Shown: positions 10,701 to 24,650 of the stretch, piece after piece
Layout: every line of letters starts with the position of its first letter
Numbering within the stretch: position 1 is the stretch's first letter
Source of the DNA: Glandiceps talaboti
Taxonomy: Eukaryota; Hemichordata; Enteropneusta; Spengelidae
Direction of reading: 5' to 3'
Length of the DNA stretch: 64,000 nt
Assembly: GCF_964340395.1 (NCBI RefSeq)
Contig: NC_135556.1
Span: 1,477,001-1,541,000 of the forward strand
Notes under the pieces: generated by a model
What the model saw: the letters and a program-made list of their open reading frames with translations, nothing else
Told to the model about the DNA's origin: nothing
Databases searched by the model: none
Made by a program: the position numbers and the translations under genes

Positions 10701-13700
10701 ATGAGGATGTTGCGGACAGGCTGATTATGTAGAAGGGGTGCAGAATTTGGATTTGAAGTTTACAACCCTGTTTCGAATAAACGCTTGTCACTTCATGCAT
10801 TTGGGCGCCCAATGCGTAGAATTATGACTATAGCACATATTACATTGCTTGTTTGACGTCAATAGTGTCTTTTGAAAAGTGGCAGTTTACTTAAAGTCTC
10901 GTCGACTGATTTCCAATATGGCGTCAGTCATAATACTCATTAACATATTCATTTTTTTTTCAAATTACAAAAAAAAAATCATAAAAAATAAAAATGAAGA
11001 TGTGCTGACTTGAAATTAACAAACCTGAGTAAGCTACCCCCTTGCGCATCAACACACCAGATATCAAAGCAATCTAACAAGAAGTTTTCACGGAGATGAT
11101 GAAAATGACATTTTATGAAAAAAAATCATAAAAAATTGAAAATGGCACAGATCAACTTGGCATGAACAAAGCTGAATAGCCTCCCCCCAGGGAACATGCA
11201 CACCAAATATCTAAGAATTCTGACTGTCACTTTCGGAGATAATAATGACAGCGGAACTAAAAAAAACAATAAGATACCCACGAAATCAAAGTTTCAATAT
11301 TCAGTAAATCTTTTCAGGAACATGACGGTATGTATTCGAAATTTATTGTGATGGACGCATGAACGTAATATTGTAACAGTCCTGGGTTAACAGTAAATCT
11401 TTGAGGAAGATTATTGTACAATTGTGTGACTCTCAAAGCATCAATCGCGGTTAGACTTTCTTTTTGTTTTTTGCACGGTCGACAAACTAACAGTACAACT
11501 TACATGTACAAGCTCACGCTTGGTGGCCATGGTAGGGCCAAGAAATGCTGTTGAATTTCCGGGTTGCGGAAGTGCAGTTTTGACTTTTATATCTTCGAAT
11601 AACGGGATTTGTTTTATATATTCTAAAACAACAACTAATTTTTTATGTTTCTCAGTACAGTAACATTCCTAAATGATGGGGTTGAGTTGAGAAATCGCAA
11701 TGTTCGGCAACATGTGGCGTGATGTCGGTAGATAAACATAGAGACGCAAGTGATGAAGTATTCAGTTATTCGTAACCCGAAATTTTGTTATATAAATGAC
11801 GTTTTTCCTCAAAATTTTGAAGAAACAAAATGTTTTTAGGTGACCTCTAAATCAATCAAATCAAACAATATATTAATGCGAGACAAGCTTTAGTTTTTTA
11901 TTTGTTTTTGTGGACAATGTTCGAATTCGACTGACGAATCCTGCGACTCGAATCTAACACGATCACCAGCCAGACGAAAATGGTCAACATGTTTGTTGTA
12001 GCCGAGAAGTGCATAAGGAACTTGTGAGGCAGTCCGAATGAATAGATGTAAAATCCGACGTTTTGAATAAAAATTCTTCTTCAAGGTATTTTTAGGCAAG
12101 ACATATTAGGTAAACACCTGAATATATCTGAAACACTTGCCATAGAAGGCATCGAATGAATAACATTGAAAAAAGTAAGCGTGAAACTGATTTGCATAGG
12201 AAAGAAAATCTTTTTGTTTCGTTATTTTTTTCACAATGAAGACTACGCGTAAATGGTCGTAGTTTGGGCTCATGAATAACGGACAATAGGTGTTTACTTT
12301 TTATTGTCTACAACCTAAAGTACATGAATATGCATTGAGACTTATGAATATTCACCGTAGTACATCGTAACTACTAGTAGCTACTCGTCTTTACTCGTTA
12401 CGACGCGTAATTACGATGTTTTTGATTTTGATGTCGCCCCTTATTTGCAATATATAATTTCACCTTCTCTTTTATTAAGTAATTCAACAATGTAAGTACC
12501 CAAATATATTCACATTCTGTTGAAAGCATCTATGATAATGACTATGTATCAATACAATATAAATGGCAGATGCACACAATGATAGAAATCCACAATTACA
12601 AAGCATAGAATGTACCCATCACTTAACCTGATTTTTATGCAAATTTCATTGACCTCTGAGATCTGATGCAACATATATGGTAGCCATTGAGGGCTCCATG
12701 CCTGCTGCTGCTGGGTAACCAAGACTATGTATATGTATCAATATAATATTATATTAACCCTTTCACCACCAATTCCCTCTATTGAGGGAACACTCTAGGG
12801 TGCCCATCAATTCCTGCTATTGCCGGAATGCCAAAGTTTATTCACCTACTTTGCTGTAAAGCCGTTTAATGGCAGCTCAGTTTTGCTGCAAAACTTGCTG
12901 CCATAACTAGTTCCACACATTTTGTTGAACACATGGAAATGAACGGTTTTTAAGTACATCCAAATGATAAGCGATTACAATTTTTGTGTGCATTTTTCGC
13001 TAGCAAAATCGAATTTCAACATGGCGGAAGTAATTAATGGCTCTTATAATATCTCTTACGATGTGAATTTGAAATTTCCACTGAATTTTACCAGAAAAAC
13101 ATCATTGAATACATGCAGTTTGTCGTGGGAACGGTACAAGCATCAGAAGTACCGCTAAGTTTGTGTGATCTCCCAATGGGGAATTTACGGGTGTCGTAGT
13201 GAAAGTGGGCAAAATGCATTAACTTATTGACCCATAACCTATGCCCATACCCTCATCTTGGGGCCAATTTTTACTGATAGTAAGAATTATTGTGGTCATT
13301 TTTCTTTGTGATAATGTGCAATAATGAATAATATTCATACAAGTTCAATTTATACAGATCAGTTGTCGTAGATTTTTAGCGTGCGTTTTTGAGGTAAAAT
13401 TCACATTTCAACATGGCCACAGCCAAAATTGTCACTCCTACCATAGATTACGATGTAAATAATGACTATGTTCATGAAAAATTCTGTTAAATTTTACTTT
13501 GATGACATTATTGACAAGTAGGTGACTGTGTGAACTATTAAGTGTACTCTATGTAACGATCATGTTATCATGTCATATGTTCAAATCATTAGCAGCATAT
13601 CTCTGTTGATAGTATGCATGTCGGCAAATAGCGCCAACTAGCTCATCCGAATTTGGCGCTGATACTACCGACTTATTTTTTACCGATTTAGAGAATAAAT

Positions 13701-16700
13701 TTGATGATAAACTTTTGCTGTCCTGCCAAATATTTAATTATATTTCAACAAGCTCACTTTTCAGAAAGTCTTGAGGCAACAATTTCAGATATTTTAGTTC
13801 ACTTTCACTGCTGGTGGGGACTGACTGTAGCATCATAAATGGATTAGTGAGCCGTTAATTATTTTAATTCAAATCTTAAGATGACTGAAAATAACATTTT
13901 CTGCCAAACTTTTGCCAATTTTGACCATTTAACCAGTGTACAGAAGTTTTGTAATAACATAAATGTTGGTATTTTGAATTTTGTTTGTAAAATAAATATT
14001 TTGTTTACTTGTGATATGACAATACATAAATAAACAACTAATGTTTCTTTTATTAATATTTTATTACTTTAATCCATATTTCAGTTGTGTATGTGACATT
14101 CCAATATATTTTCCAGTATGATGTAGAAATTTTATTTTCCATTGAACTGATACCTACATGTATATCATTTTTCCTAAATATGCAACTCTACATAATTTTG
14201 AACATTCCTATAAAACAGATTTAATATTATAAGGCTAACTTTGAAACACTCTTACTATTACACACAATGTTTCACTTGTTAAATTCTAACAATTGCTATA
14301 CATGTTATATTGTCCACTGAATAACCTTTGACCTTTTCATCTTCAACTCGTTAATATAAACATGACATCTCAACAAAAAATTTGGACTTACGGAGGACAT
14401 TTTATTCACATCTTTGGATCTGAATGTGAATCCAATAAAAATATTCAGTTGATACCTGGCCTGACCTGGCATGTACCTGTGTTGTGTACCGACCCGAGCA
14501 ATAACAGTGAAAATGCTAGTGATTTGGAGAGTATATCGGGTTCAAGTTGATTGTCGAATTCTATTGCAAATTCGGACTTTGATAAAAGTACGTGCTCAAC
14601 TACAGGCTAACAATGACAATCTTTTAAAAATACTGATGAAGATGTCTTCAAGCCACATTGTCATAGTAGGTGATTTTAATTTCCCGGATATTGACTGGAA
14701 TCATTTAAGTAGTGGCCACAGTGGTGAAGAATTCTTAGATTGTGTACAGAACTGTTGTCTGACGCAACATGTGGAATTTCCTACTAGGGGTCAAAACTGT
14801 TTGGATCTAATTTTCTCATCTGAACCAGGGATGGTTGAAGGCTGTACACAGATTGGTCATCTAGGCATCAGCGATCACGTAATGATTAAGTTTGAAGTTT
14901 TAGTCGAATCAATTGTAAACCATGAAGATGAAATTGTTCCAGACATTCGCAATGCTGACTTTGAGAAACTAAGAAATGAATTAGAATTAATTGACTGGAA
15001 TAAATATCTTGCTGATTCGGCTGGACCTCTTGATGAATGCTGGACATTCTTTAGGAATACAGTAGTCAAGCATACTAGTAATTGCATCCCCATGAAGAAA
15101 AGACCAAAGAACAATCGGCCAAAGTGGTTAAATAGGGGAACTCTGCATATCATACGTAAGAAACATAAGTTATGGAAAAGGTTCTGTATCTCTGGAGACG
15201 AGAACGACTACCAAATCTACACACAACATAGGAATTTAACAGTTAGAAAAGTCAAGGAGGCAAAGAAGAACTTTGAAAAAATGTTAGTGACAAATTTGAA
15301 GAACAAACCCAAACTTTTTTACTCATACGTCAGATCTAAACAGAAGACAAAGGAATCCATTGGGCCACTAGTCAATGATAGTGGGGAAACAGTTTCTACA
15401 GGTAAAGATACTGCCGAACTCTTGAATAACTTCTTCTCATCAGTCTTTACAAGGGAAACCATTTCACTACCACCAGATGAAGTTGCAGACAGTAACCCAG
15501 AGTTAACATCCTCATCGATACAGCAGAGCACAGTTGAGGCTAAGATTAAAGCTCTAAATGTGAACAAGGCCCCAGGACCAGATCCAATTTCAACTTGGGT
15601 ACTTGTGGAATGTATTAAGGAACTGGCATACCCCATAACAATACTTTTTAATAGGTCACTTAAGGAGAGGTGTGTACCACTAAATTGGAGAATAGCTAAC
15701 GTCTGCTCTATCTTCAAGAAAGGGAAAAAATCATCTCCTGGAAATTATAGACCGGTTAGTTTGACATCTGTAGTCTGTAAATTAATGGAGTCATGTCTAA
15801 GAGACAGGATTGTCAAGCATCTCAACGAGCACCAGTTAATTTTACCATCTCAACACGGCTTTACATCTGGGAAATCCTGTTTAACAAACCTACTGGAATT
15901 TCTAGACGAGGTGACAACGTACACGGATGAAGGATCTCCTGTTGATGTAATCTATCTCGATTTTGCTAAAGCCTTTGATAAAGTTCCGCATGAGAGATTG
16001 TTACTCAAGCTGCGAGCCCATGGTATAGTTGGAGATATTGCTAATTGGGTTGAAGAATGGCTGTCCAACAGACAACAGCGAGTAGTTGTTCAGGGATGTA
16101 ATTCATCATGGAAACCTGTCACAAATGGAGTACCACAGGGGTCAGTGTTAGGCCCAGTATTATTTTTAATTTTCATCAATGACATTGATGTGGGTGTCCA
16201 GGCACAGATAAAGAAATTTGCTGACGATACAAAAATATATAGGAAAATCCAGGATCCCAGTGACCATTCTTCATTGCAAAGAGACTTAAATCATCTTGTA
16301 GACTGGTCAGATAAATGGCAGATGAAATTTAACATTGATAAATGCAAAGTTATACACATGGGATCAAATAACCCGAAACTGAAATACTCAATGATGGACT
16401 TCACCCTGAAGGAAGTAGAGGAAGAAAAGGATGTAGGAGTAATTGTGCACAGTAGCTTAAAACCTAGTAGACAATGTTCAGAAGCAGTCAAAAAAGCAAA
16501 CAAAGTATTTGGAATGATTAAAAGAACTTTTAAATTACGATCAAAGGACATAATACTCAAACTATACAAGCAATTCATTCGACCACATCTAGAATATGCC
16601 TCACAAGCATGGTCACCATGGCTACAGAAAGACATTGCAACACTTGAGAAAGTACAAAGGCGAGTCACCAAGGTCATCACTGAATGTCAAGGCAAACCAT

Positions 16701-19700
16701 ACAAGGACAGACTAGCAACATTACAGTTAACTACACTCAAAACACGTCGTATACGAGGGGACATGCTGCAAGTATTTAAAATAATCAACAACATTGACAA
16801 ATGTTCGGTTCCACTAGAGAAATCTACATACACTTCTACAAGAGGACATGCTGCAAAACTACGGAAACAACACGCACGATTGGATCTGCGAAAGAATTGT
16901 TTTCCTGTTCGTATTGTTACTGAGTGGAACTCATTACCGGACTACATTGTATGTTGTACTTTCCAAAAACGTCAACGAATTCAAGAATAACATTGATAAA
17001 CACTTTTGCACCAGATTCTCATGGGATGCCATTATCTCTGGATATTTAATCCCTAACTGAACTAAACTAAACTAAACTAAACTACTGTTACAAGTTGATA
17101 TATCAAAATTCCTCTAATGATATTGTATTGGCTCAAAAAACAATAATTCGAACCAAGCATAATGTTTCAAATGCCAATTTTTTTTCCCCATCCCAGAAGT
17201 TGATTGCTACTGAAGTTCAATGGTTATGTGGTGTAGGCCTACCTGGGCGAGACAAAATTAAAGCTGGCCTAATTTATTGCCTATACATGTATATGAAATG
17301 AGAGTAACCTGTAAATGTTTCAGTTTTTGTTGTGGTCTTGTATTGTCGCATGCTTGGCTTGTGACAGTGAGTTTACATCTATCATTTTCGGCCAGGGATG
17401 TCTAGGGCAGGATGCTCAAGACTTATGTCATTTATGGAGCCTGAGTCTGCGACCTACATAAAACTCGCATTCGCACTGAACAGCAGCAGGCCTCATCAAC
17501 TTGTCGGGGAATTGAATTACTGTGTGTTTTTGATCATGGTGTACAGGGGATTATTAATTATCAGTAGTTGGGTAGTGTTGTCAAGGCAGTAGTTTTGTTT
17601 CTCGGGTCACCTTGGCGGTATGCCCATTCCATCCAGTGATAGGGAAGTCAATGCTCCCTGCGCCATAGTCACATTCGACTGAAAAATGGCCATTGAAATT
17701 TGCTTTCTTGGCGTCTTATAACACATTGTGGATTTTTTTTGTATATTTGTGTCAGTACTCCGATACTAAAATGAATTTCTAGGTCCGGTTTTCAGGTTCG
17801 AAATACGTACAAAGTGAACATCGAGGAAGCCCAACTCGTGTCAGCTGTTTACCTGTGCCGGTGTCGTGCGCCAAAGTTTCAGGTTGTATGATATGCGTAT
17901 CCATCAAAATTGTCCGGAAATTCTGTCGCACATGACAATGCAAAATCAGTCACAGTTTCAGAAGTCTGTTTGTCAGGTGTAACTTCACCATCAACTCATT
18001 TAAACTAGGTGTGAAAATGGTTCAAAGTCTTCTCGTTCAATCCTACAAACACTTTTAAAAAGAAGGCACACACGTTCGATAAATTACAGGGATAACATCA
18101 GTGCTCAACACACGGAACATATATCGTAGATAATCTCATTAATATATGTGACTAATTTGCGCATGTGCGATGACCCTGTGATGACCCAATCCGGAAAGTT
18201 TGGTGGTGGGAAACATTGGCGCACCACACAACTAATTACTGCCCAGGACTGCCCGGGAGATATACAAAGATGTGCCCGGGAGCAAACTGGTGGTCAAGTG
18301 GCACTCAAAAGATGATATTTATGTGCATTGGCCCACTTCGAATATATATTGACCAATATTTAGTAGATTCAAGCCCCCAATTGCTACTTTTCCAATGTTT
18401 AGTTTGGGGATGGGGGTTTGACCCATTTTTGTTCCCATCTGACAAAATCTATTTTGCTTTCAATTGAATTTGTTTTTCATCCAAAAATTTTGGGTTGTCG
18501 GTGGCCAAGTGGTTAAACCACTTGCCTCTTACCACTGCGGTCGGGGTTCGAACCCCGTTCAGGGTTCGATTAAATTTACCACGCTGTAAGTAAGAAGAGT
18601 GTCGTTCAGTTTGACTCTACCGAACAACGCAGGTTTTCCCCGGGTACTCCGGTTTCCTCCTGCATTAACACTGAACCCATGAGGGATGGCCCTCACTTGA
18701 CTTCTTGGGAGACAAGTGTTTAAATGCTTAAAGAACTATCCAGTATAAATAAAGATTATTATTTGCAAATGCAAAAATAAAGGTCAAATGGTGACAAAAA
18801 ATCTAAGTTATTCGCCACATTAAGCGACATACACACGATGTTTTATATGACTCAAATTTTATGACCGGTGATTGTTTAGCTAGCAACAGCTGGATAATAT
18901 GTTGTGTGGAATGGTTTTACTTCGTCAATTTAGTCTAAGACTTGTTATCCTCAAAAATTTTTGTGAGACAATCATGTTATCAGAAATATTAAATAGTTCA
19001 CAAACAAGCTGCATCAAAATCTTGTGTACTTCTCATGACAATCAATCTTTATTCTATATTTTAAATTGAAAGGTACTCTTGTACTGAGCTAGGTTGCTCT
19101 TATTGGTACATCTACATTAAAAATAGATTTGCTCATCCCTGATCAAATTTAACTATGAAGCAAAATGTATGTATCCCATTGTAATACTGTGTCATTCATT
19201 CATATAATAAAGAGTTGCAGAATAACTGGATTATTTCATTTACCACGAATAGAAAAAAAAATCCAAATAAATTTACAAAATAAAAACTCAATTCTATACA
19301 GAGCAGAGATTGAGACAGTGGTATTGTTCAAATACAAATTTGCTCAAATACAAACTTGACAGCTTAATCTTAGATGTAACTTGTACTTGTGTACAAACAA
19401 ATACCCCTTGGGGAGAAAATGATTAAGAAAGATGTGATGAATTGGTTGATCTAATGTAGGAAGGAAGATTTATGTAAATTCCTATTTTAGCATCTACAAT
19501 AGAAATATACAGTAAACTGGTAAAATTTATTGTGAGGTAACAAAACATAGGTATACAAACCTGTTTTATTGACTTCATTATTAGTATTCATGTAGTATAC
19601 GTATGAAATCAATTTCCATTAAACACTCAGCCCCCCCCCCCCCCCCCCCCCCCCCCCTCTCCCTCTCCTAAAACTAGTGGCAGCACTTACAACACTAGAA

Positions 19701-22700
19701 GACAGGACAGGACCACCAATTTATTTTGCAGGACTACTGCGTTAACAATTTTACTAGTCCTGTGGGATAGTGGTTTTTTTACTCCAGTGTCGAACCCTGA
19801 TTTCTCATGACAATCAAAGTTTGTTTTATACTTGAAAGACTCTTGTACTGAGCTTAGGATACTCTTGTCGGTATATCTACATGGTTATTAATAAGCTTAG
19901 AAATAGATTTGCTCATCCCTTATCAAATTTAACTGTGAAACAAAATTTATGTATCCCATTGTAATATTGTGTTATTCATTCATATGATAAAGAGTTGCAC
20001 AATAACTGGATTCTTACCAGGAGTAGAAAAAACAAACAAATAAATTTACAAAATAAAAACACGTCTATACAGTGCAGAGATTGGTCAGTGGTATTGCTCA
20101 ATGAAATATTTAGACAGCTTAACCTCTTTCTATGTAACTTGTTCTCGTGTACAAACAAATACCTCTTGGGAGAAAAAGGATTGAAAGATGTGATGAATCA
20201 GTGGTTGATCTAATGTAGGAAGGAACATTAATGTAAATTTCTATTTTAGCATCTACAATAGAAATGCACACAGTAAACTGTCAAAATTTAGTTTAGCATG
20301 ATAGAGTCAAGATTTTAATAATTCAATAATAATTATATAGTAATTTTGTGTCTTTTTAACTTTTTGGGGGTAAATATTTGATCATAACTGTTGGGCCCGT
20401 TAAAATTCTTAAATGGCTCATTGAAATTCAAAACAGCCAATTTATTTTTGCTGGAATGGGGCCATTTTCACGTTGGTATGTTTTGACTTCTCCCAATCAC
20501 CGTCCATCCCCGATCAAAGCTGAAGTAGTGTACACCCGTATGGACTCGGAGACCACACTTGGATTGACTTTATCCATATAACCATATTTATCAATTAGAT
20601 GTATTGCAAAATTCTTAAAGTCATACAGAAATAATGTCTCTAACTTCAAAACAAACAGACATCGGAGCGACCATGGCTCCAATCCAGATAGGAGTTGCAT
20701 GCTTTTGCTCATAGTCACAACCATGTGCTGGGTCATGACCTTGATTGCATGCTGACGTCAATATTGTCCAATCATCATGATGAACACATTGCGATATTTG
20801 ATTCATTAGTTTCCTAAACTGTATACTTCTGATAACATGATTCGTTACAAAATTCTTCTAAGAATATTAACTAGGCGTGTTACATGTCATCGCAAGGGAA
20901 ACCATACAAGATTTTTTACATGAGTCGCTAAAGTCATTAAATGTAAAACCCGAGACTCATGAAATTTCACAATTCTTTAACAACTGACGGCTGGTAATAA
21001 AATCCAGTAAATAAACCTTCTTCTTTTGCGTCATTTTCATTGAAATTAGCAAGTAACTTACATGAACCTTGGATTTTTAGTGGTACACAGTGCTGTTTAC
21101 ATGCAATGACTCGGAACATGTCTCCATGCTCGGAGCAAATCGAACCAAAAGCGTATTATAGAACAAGAATATTGTCACAGTGGTGCTGTATGTCATGATA
21201 CGCTTTCTTGAAGTTTTCCGTGGGTATTCTAATAAATACTTATATTTCAGGTCGAGTTTAGATAGAACTTATTCAGTCATCTTGATACTATCTCATGCAA
21301 TTTGTCTGCATAGCTATAGTTAGGAAATGTACACAATTTACGGTTAAACAAATGGTGTAGTTCCTCTCACCCTCTCTTCTCAAAAAATGTTAAGCCCCGC
21401 CAATAGAACCTCAAGCATTATTTTAGCCACCCCTTCTGTCACCTACACTACAGTGGAGATATAAAATCATATGGTACAATGATGCGTTGGAAGGAGACAA
21501 CTCCAAATGTGAAACAAAATGAAAATAAGACAGTGTAGGAGGCCATTTAGAAGCATAAAATATCAAACCATAGACATAATAAAATACCAGAATTGAAACA
21601 ATTATGCTATGCATTACATATTATTTGGAAGTGTATTTTGTTGTGGCAAAGCTCAAAGATATTATGCGGATGTGCACATGGTAAATGACTTCTCCTGAAG
21701 TTTAATTGGTTCCAAAAAATCCCAAATAAAGAGCAAAACATTTCAAGACTTTCAGACTTTTGATGGCCCAATGGTCATAAACTTTTGTTCAATTCTTTTT
21801 AGTGCACATTGGATATTTAATCTCAATTCATGCTTGTATTCAACATCAGAGCCACGTAAACCACTGTATAAGATATTATATTATTTGGAATAGACTCAAA
21901 TGTATATTGTTACATGTACTATTCAGAAAATATAAATGAATATCCTTAATTTTGAAAAAAAATGCGAAGCCCACATGAGAATATATTGCCCATCACCAGA
22001 AAAAATATATTGGTAGGTTGAACAGCTTTTTCATTTTTTTTCTGGCCTAATGTTGTATCTTTCAAAGTAGTTGCCGAAAAGATGTCACATTCAAAGTAAA
22101 AAAAAAATGGATGGTGCTTTCTCAAATAAGTAAAAAACAAAATAATCATTTTCTTTACCCAACTCCCAAAACTGTTATGGTCTCGTTTATGTCGGAACCC
22201 AAGGTGAACTCAGTGAATTCTCCTTGTCATTATCATTATAATGGAAATTGAAGTTTGGATTTTGATGTCGAAGGTACAGCTCTGTTTACAAATCTCTTTT
22301 TCAAGGCCATTCTTTCCAAAGCAAATTGTCGCTTCAAAATGAATTGCGGAATAACGCTAATGTCAGTGTGCAATGAGATAATTATATCAAACAACATTTT
22401 AACCAAAGACAACGTTGAACACAATTATTGAAAGAAATATCTTCAAATAGTGGATCTTAAACTGCGTACCTAGTTTAATAGTTTTCAGGGCCACCAAATA
22501 TTCCAAAAAGAGATCTGCCGTTTTATCAGTATGAAATGTTTTAATATAAGGAACAAGATGTAAATGAGATCGAGCGCATCTTCGGAGTCACTGCATGCTG
22601 CATAGCAGGCGACCTCACGTTGAACGACTTTTTCCGTCTTTTTTTTTTAATTTCACTCGCTGACATTATAATTGCGACTTCCTATCTTCAAATGAAGGAG

Positions 22701-24619
22701 ACTTTCAAGACTACTGTTACTCGCGGAAAATGCACAGTGCATGTGCGCACTTCATTTGTACTTGCCGCACAAAGAATTTTTAATTTGCTGCAAAAGTTAC
22801 AATTTTTAACTGGACACATTTTAGCTGCCCCCTTGCCCCCCCCCCCTCTCCCTCCTCCTGCACACTCAAGTCAGCTGTGGCTTTCCATAAGGTAGTGTGA
22901 GTACACATCCGTAAAGGTTGGTTAAGACAATCATGTAGATTGTAGTTTTCTGTTTACTGATGTCTATTACAACAATCAGCGATTTTTTTCACAATCTTGT
23001 TGCGTTTTAGTCACATGTTGACTATGTTCGCCATAGCCTGAATGCTAAAGTAATCTCTGAATGACATCCCAAAATGGGTGTGGTCTACGTGAGACCAGAA
23101 ATACCCAAAAGTTCTCAAAGTAAATCCAACAGAAACTGACTGAAAAACTGTCATTCTTGCATTACACTTATCAGTGGAACCACAAGGATCAAATACGATC
23201 ATTTTAAATTTTTGTTCTAAACAAACTTTTTCTAAAGTTTTGCAAGACAACTAAAGCCCAATATAAATGTCAAACTTCTCATGAATTTAATGTACATGTA
23301 TTGAAATTGATACATATAACATTAAATATGACGTAGAATAGACGTCGAATCCAATCTAATAAATTTAATATGAAAATTAACAGCTTAGAGGGTCTTTAGT
23401 GGCATAGGACACACTTAAGGGGTCAAATCATATGGTGAATTGCACAACCCTATTGTTGATACACAAAATCACGGAAACAAGAAACGTCACATTATTACAT
23501 GAATTTTATTATTTAAAAAGAAGATAAAGTTAATTTCAATGCAAGAATGATGCACTATCTTGACATTGCTGCCATATCTGTGAAGATGACATGACTATGC
23601 ATAACATGTCCCTCACTGAATTGTGGTTATTTTGCATTAGATTTGATGCAACAAAAGTTCAACTCTCAATTGCAAGTCGCACTTCTGTCATTATTTTCAA
23701 CAGGCAAGCTGAATTTAATTGCCTTTAGAATTTCATATTAGTTACTGCAACTAATTGCAATAAGCATTGAATTTGTCTGAAGTTGTACCTTAGATTGTTA
23801 AACACACATGAGAAGTAGGCGGTTTATTCCAAACGTAAGTACAGGTAACTGATTTATACATCTAAATGCTTTATTACAATCCTTATCCAAATTGAGCCTT
23901 TAAATATTAATTTATTTGAATTAATACTAAAATGAACATGATACAATACCATGCTGGAACCGTGTGCCAGTCAGTGAAGATTCCACCCGTAGCTTGTGCT
24001 CCACATTCTACAAGATGACCAGCTAGACTTCCTGCTGCTAGTAAATCATAATCTGATGACTTCCATCCAAACTGAGGTACAGATTTAAAAATAAAAGTTC
24101 ATATTAATCATGATACTTTGATATTTTATCACTAATAACTAAAAATAAAGTTACATTGATATTAAAAAATTAAATCTTTGAATGACAACTGACATGCATG
24201 TAAAGAAGTAGATCATTTGAATATACCATTAATATTTCGCACCATGACACTTCTAAGCATTCTGAAAACATTACCTCTTTATGAATGTACTATGTACAAT
24301 ATTTCACAAGATTAAATTATGTGTATTGAGTTTAACAAATACAGTAGACTAAGTCTAGTTCATATAGTATCGTTACCATGATTTACACCCCCACTCAGTC
24401 TAGTTCCTATACAGTATTGTTACCATGATTTACACCCCCACTCACAGTCTAGTTCCTATACAGTATCGTTACCATGATTTACACCCACACTCACAGTCTA
24501 GTTCCTATACAGTATCATTACCATGATTTACACCCCCACTCAGTCTAGTTCATATACAGTATCGTTACCATGATTTACACCCCCACTCACAGTATAGTCA
24601 AAGTCGTTACTCTAGAAAT

Positions 24620-24650
<31 letters not shown>

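Larger units (their letters stand above)
8545..12440. mobile_element. 3.9-kb non-coding DNA transposon with long TIRs and TTA target duplication
   Basis: The left end (8545-8631, starting GGGATGACATCAAAATCAAA) and the inverted right end (12440 leftwards, starting GGGGCGACATCAAAATCAAA) align over about 87 bp with roughly ten differences. They share 'acatcgtaattacgcgtc' and 'gacgagtagctac'. Both sides are flanked by TTA (8542-8544 and 12441-12443). A 3-bp TWA duplication and GGG-starting ends are typical of PIF/Harbinger elements, but no transposase is present. The centre carries a separate insertion (F4 copy 1). Confidence 0.7.

Noticed and set aside
12964-13500. Possible repeated small gene with 'aacatggc' starts
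   Set aside because: Two short similar stretches, but frames and stops do not agree and there is no known domain.
15319-15717. Minus-strand ORF of 132 residues
   Set aside because: Antisense shadow of the CR1-like reverse transcriptase.
18491-18570. Functional tRNA gene
   Set aside because: A and B boxes are present, but the sequence continues into a SINE body and there is no clean acceptor stem.
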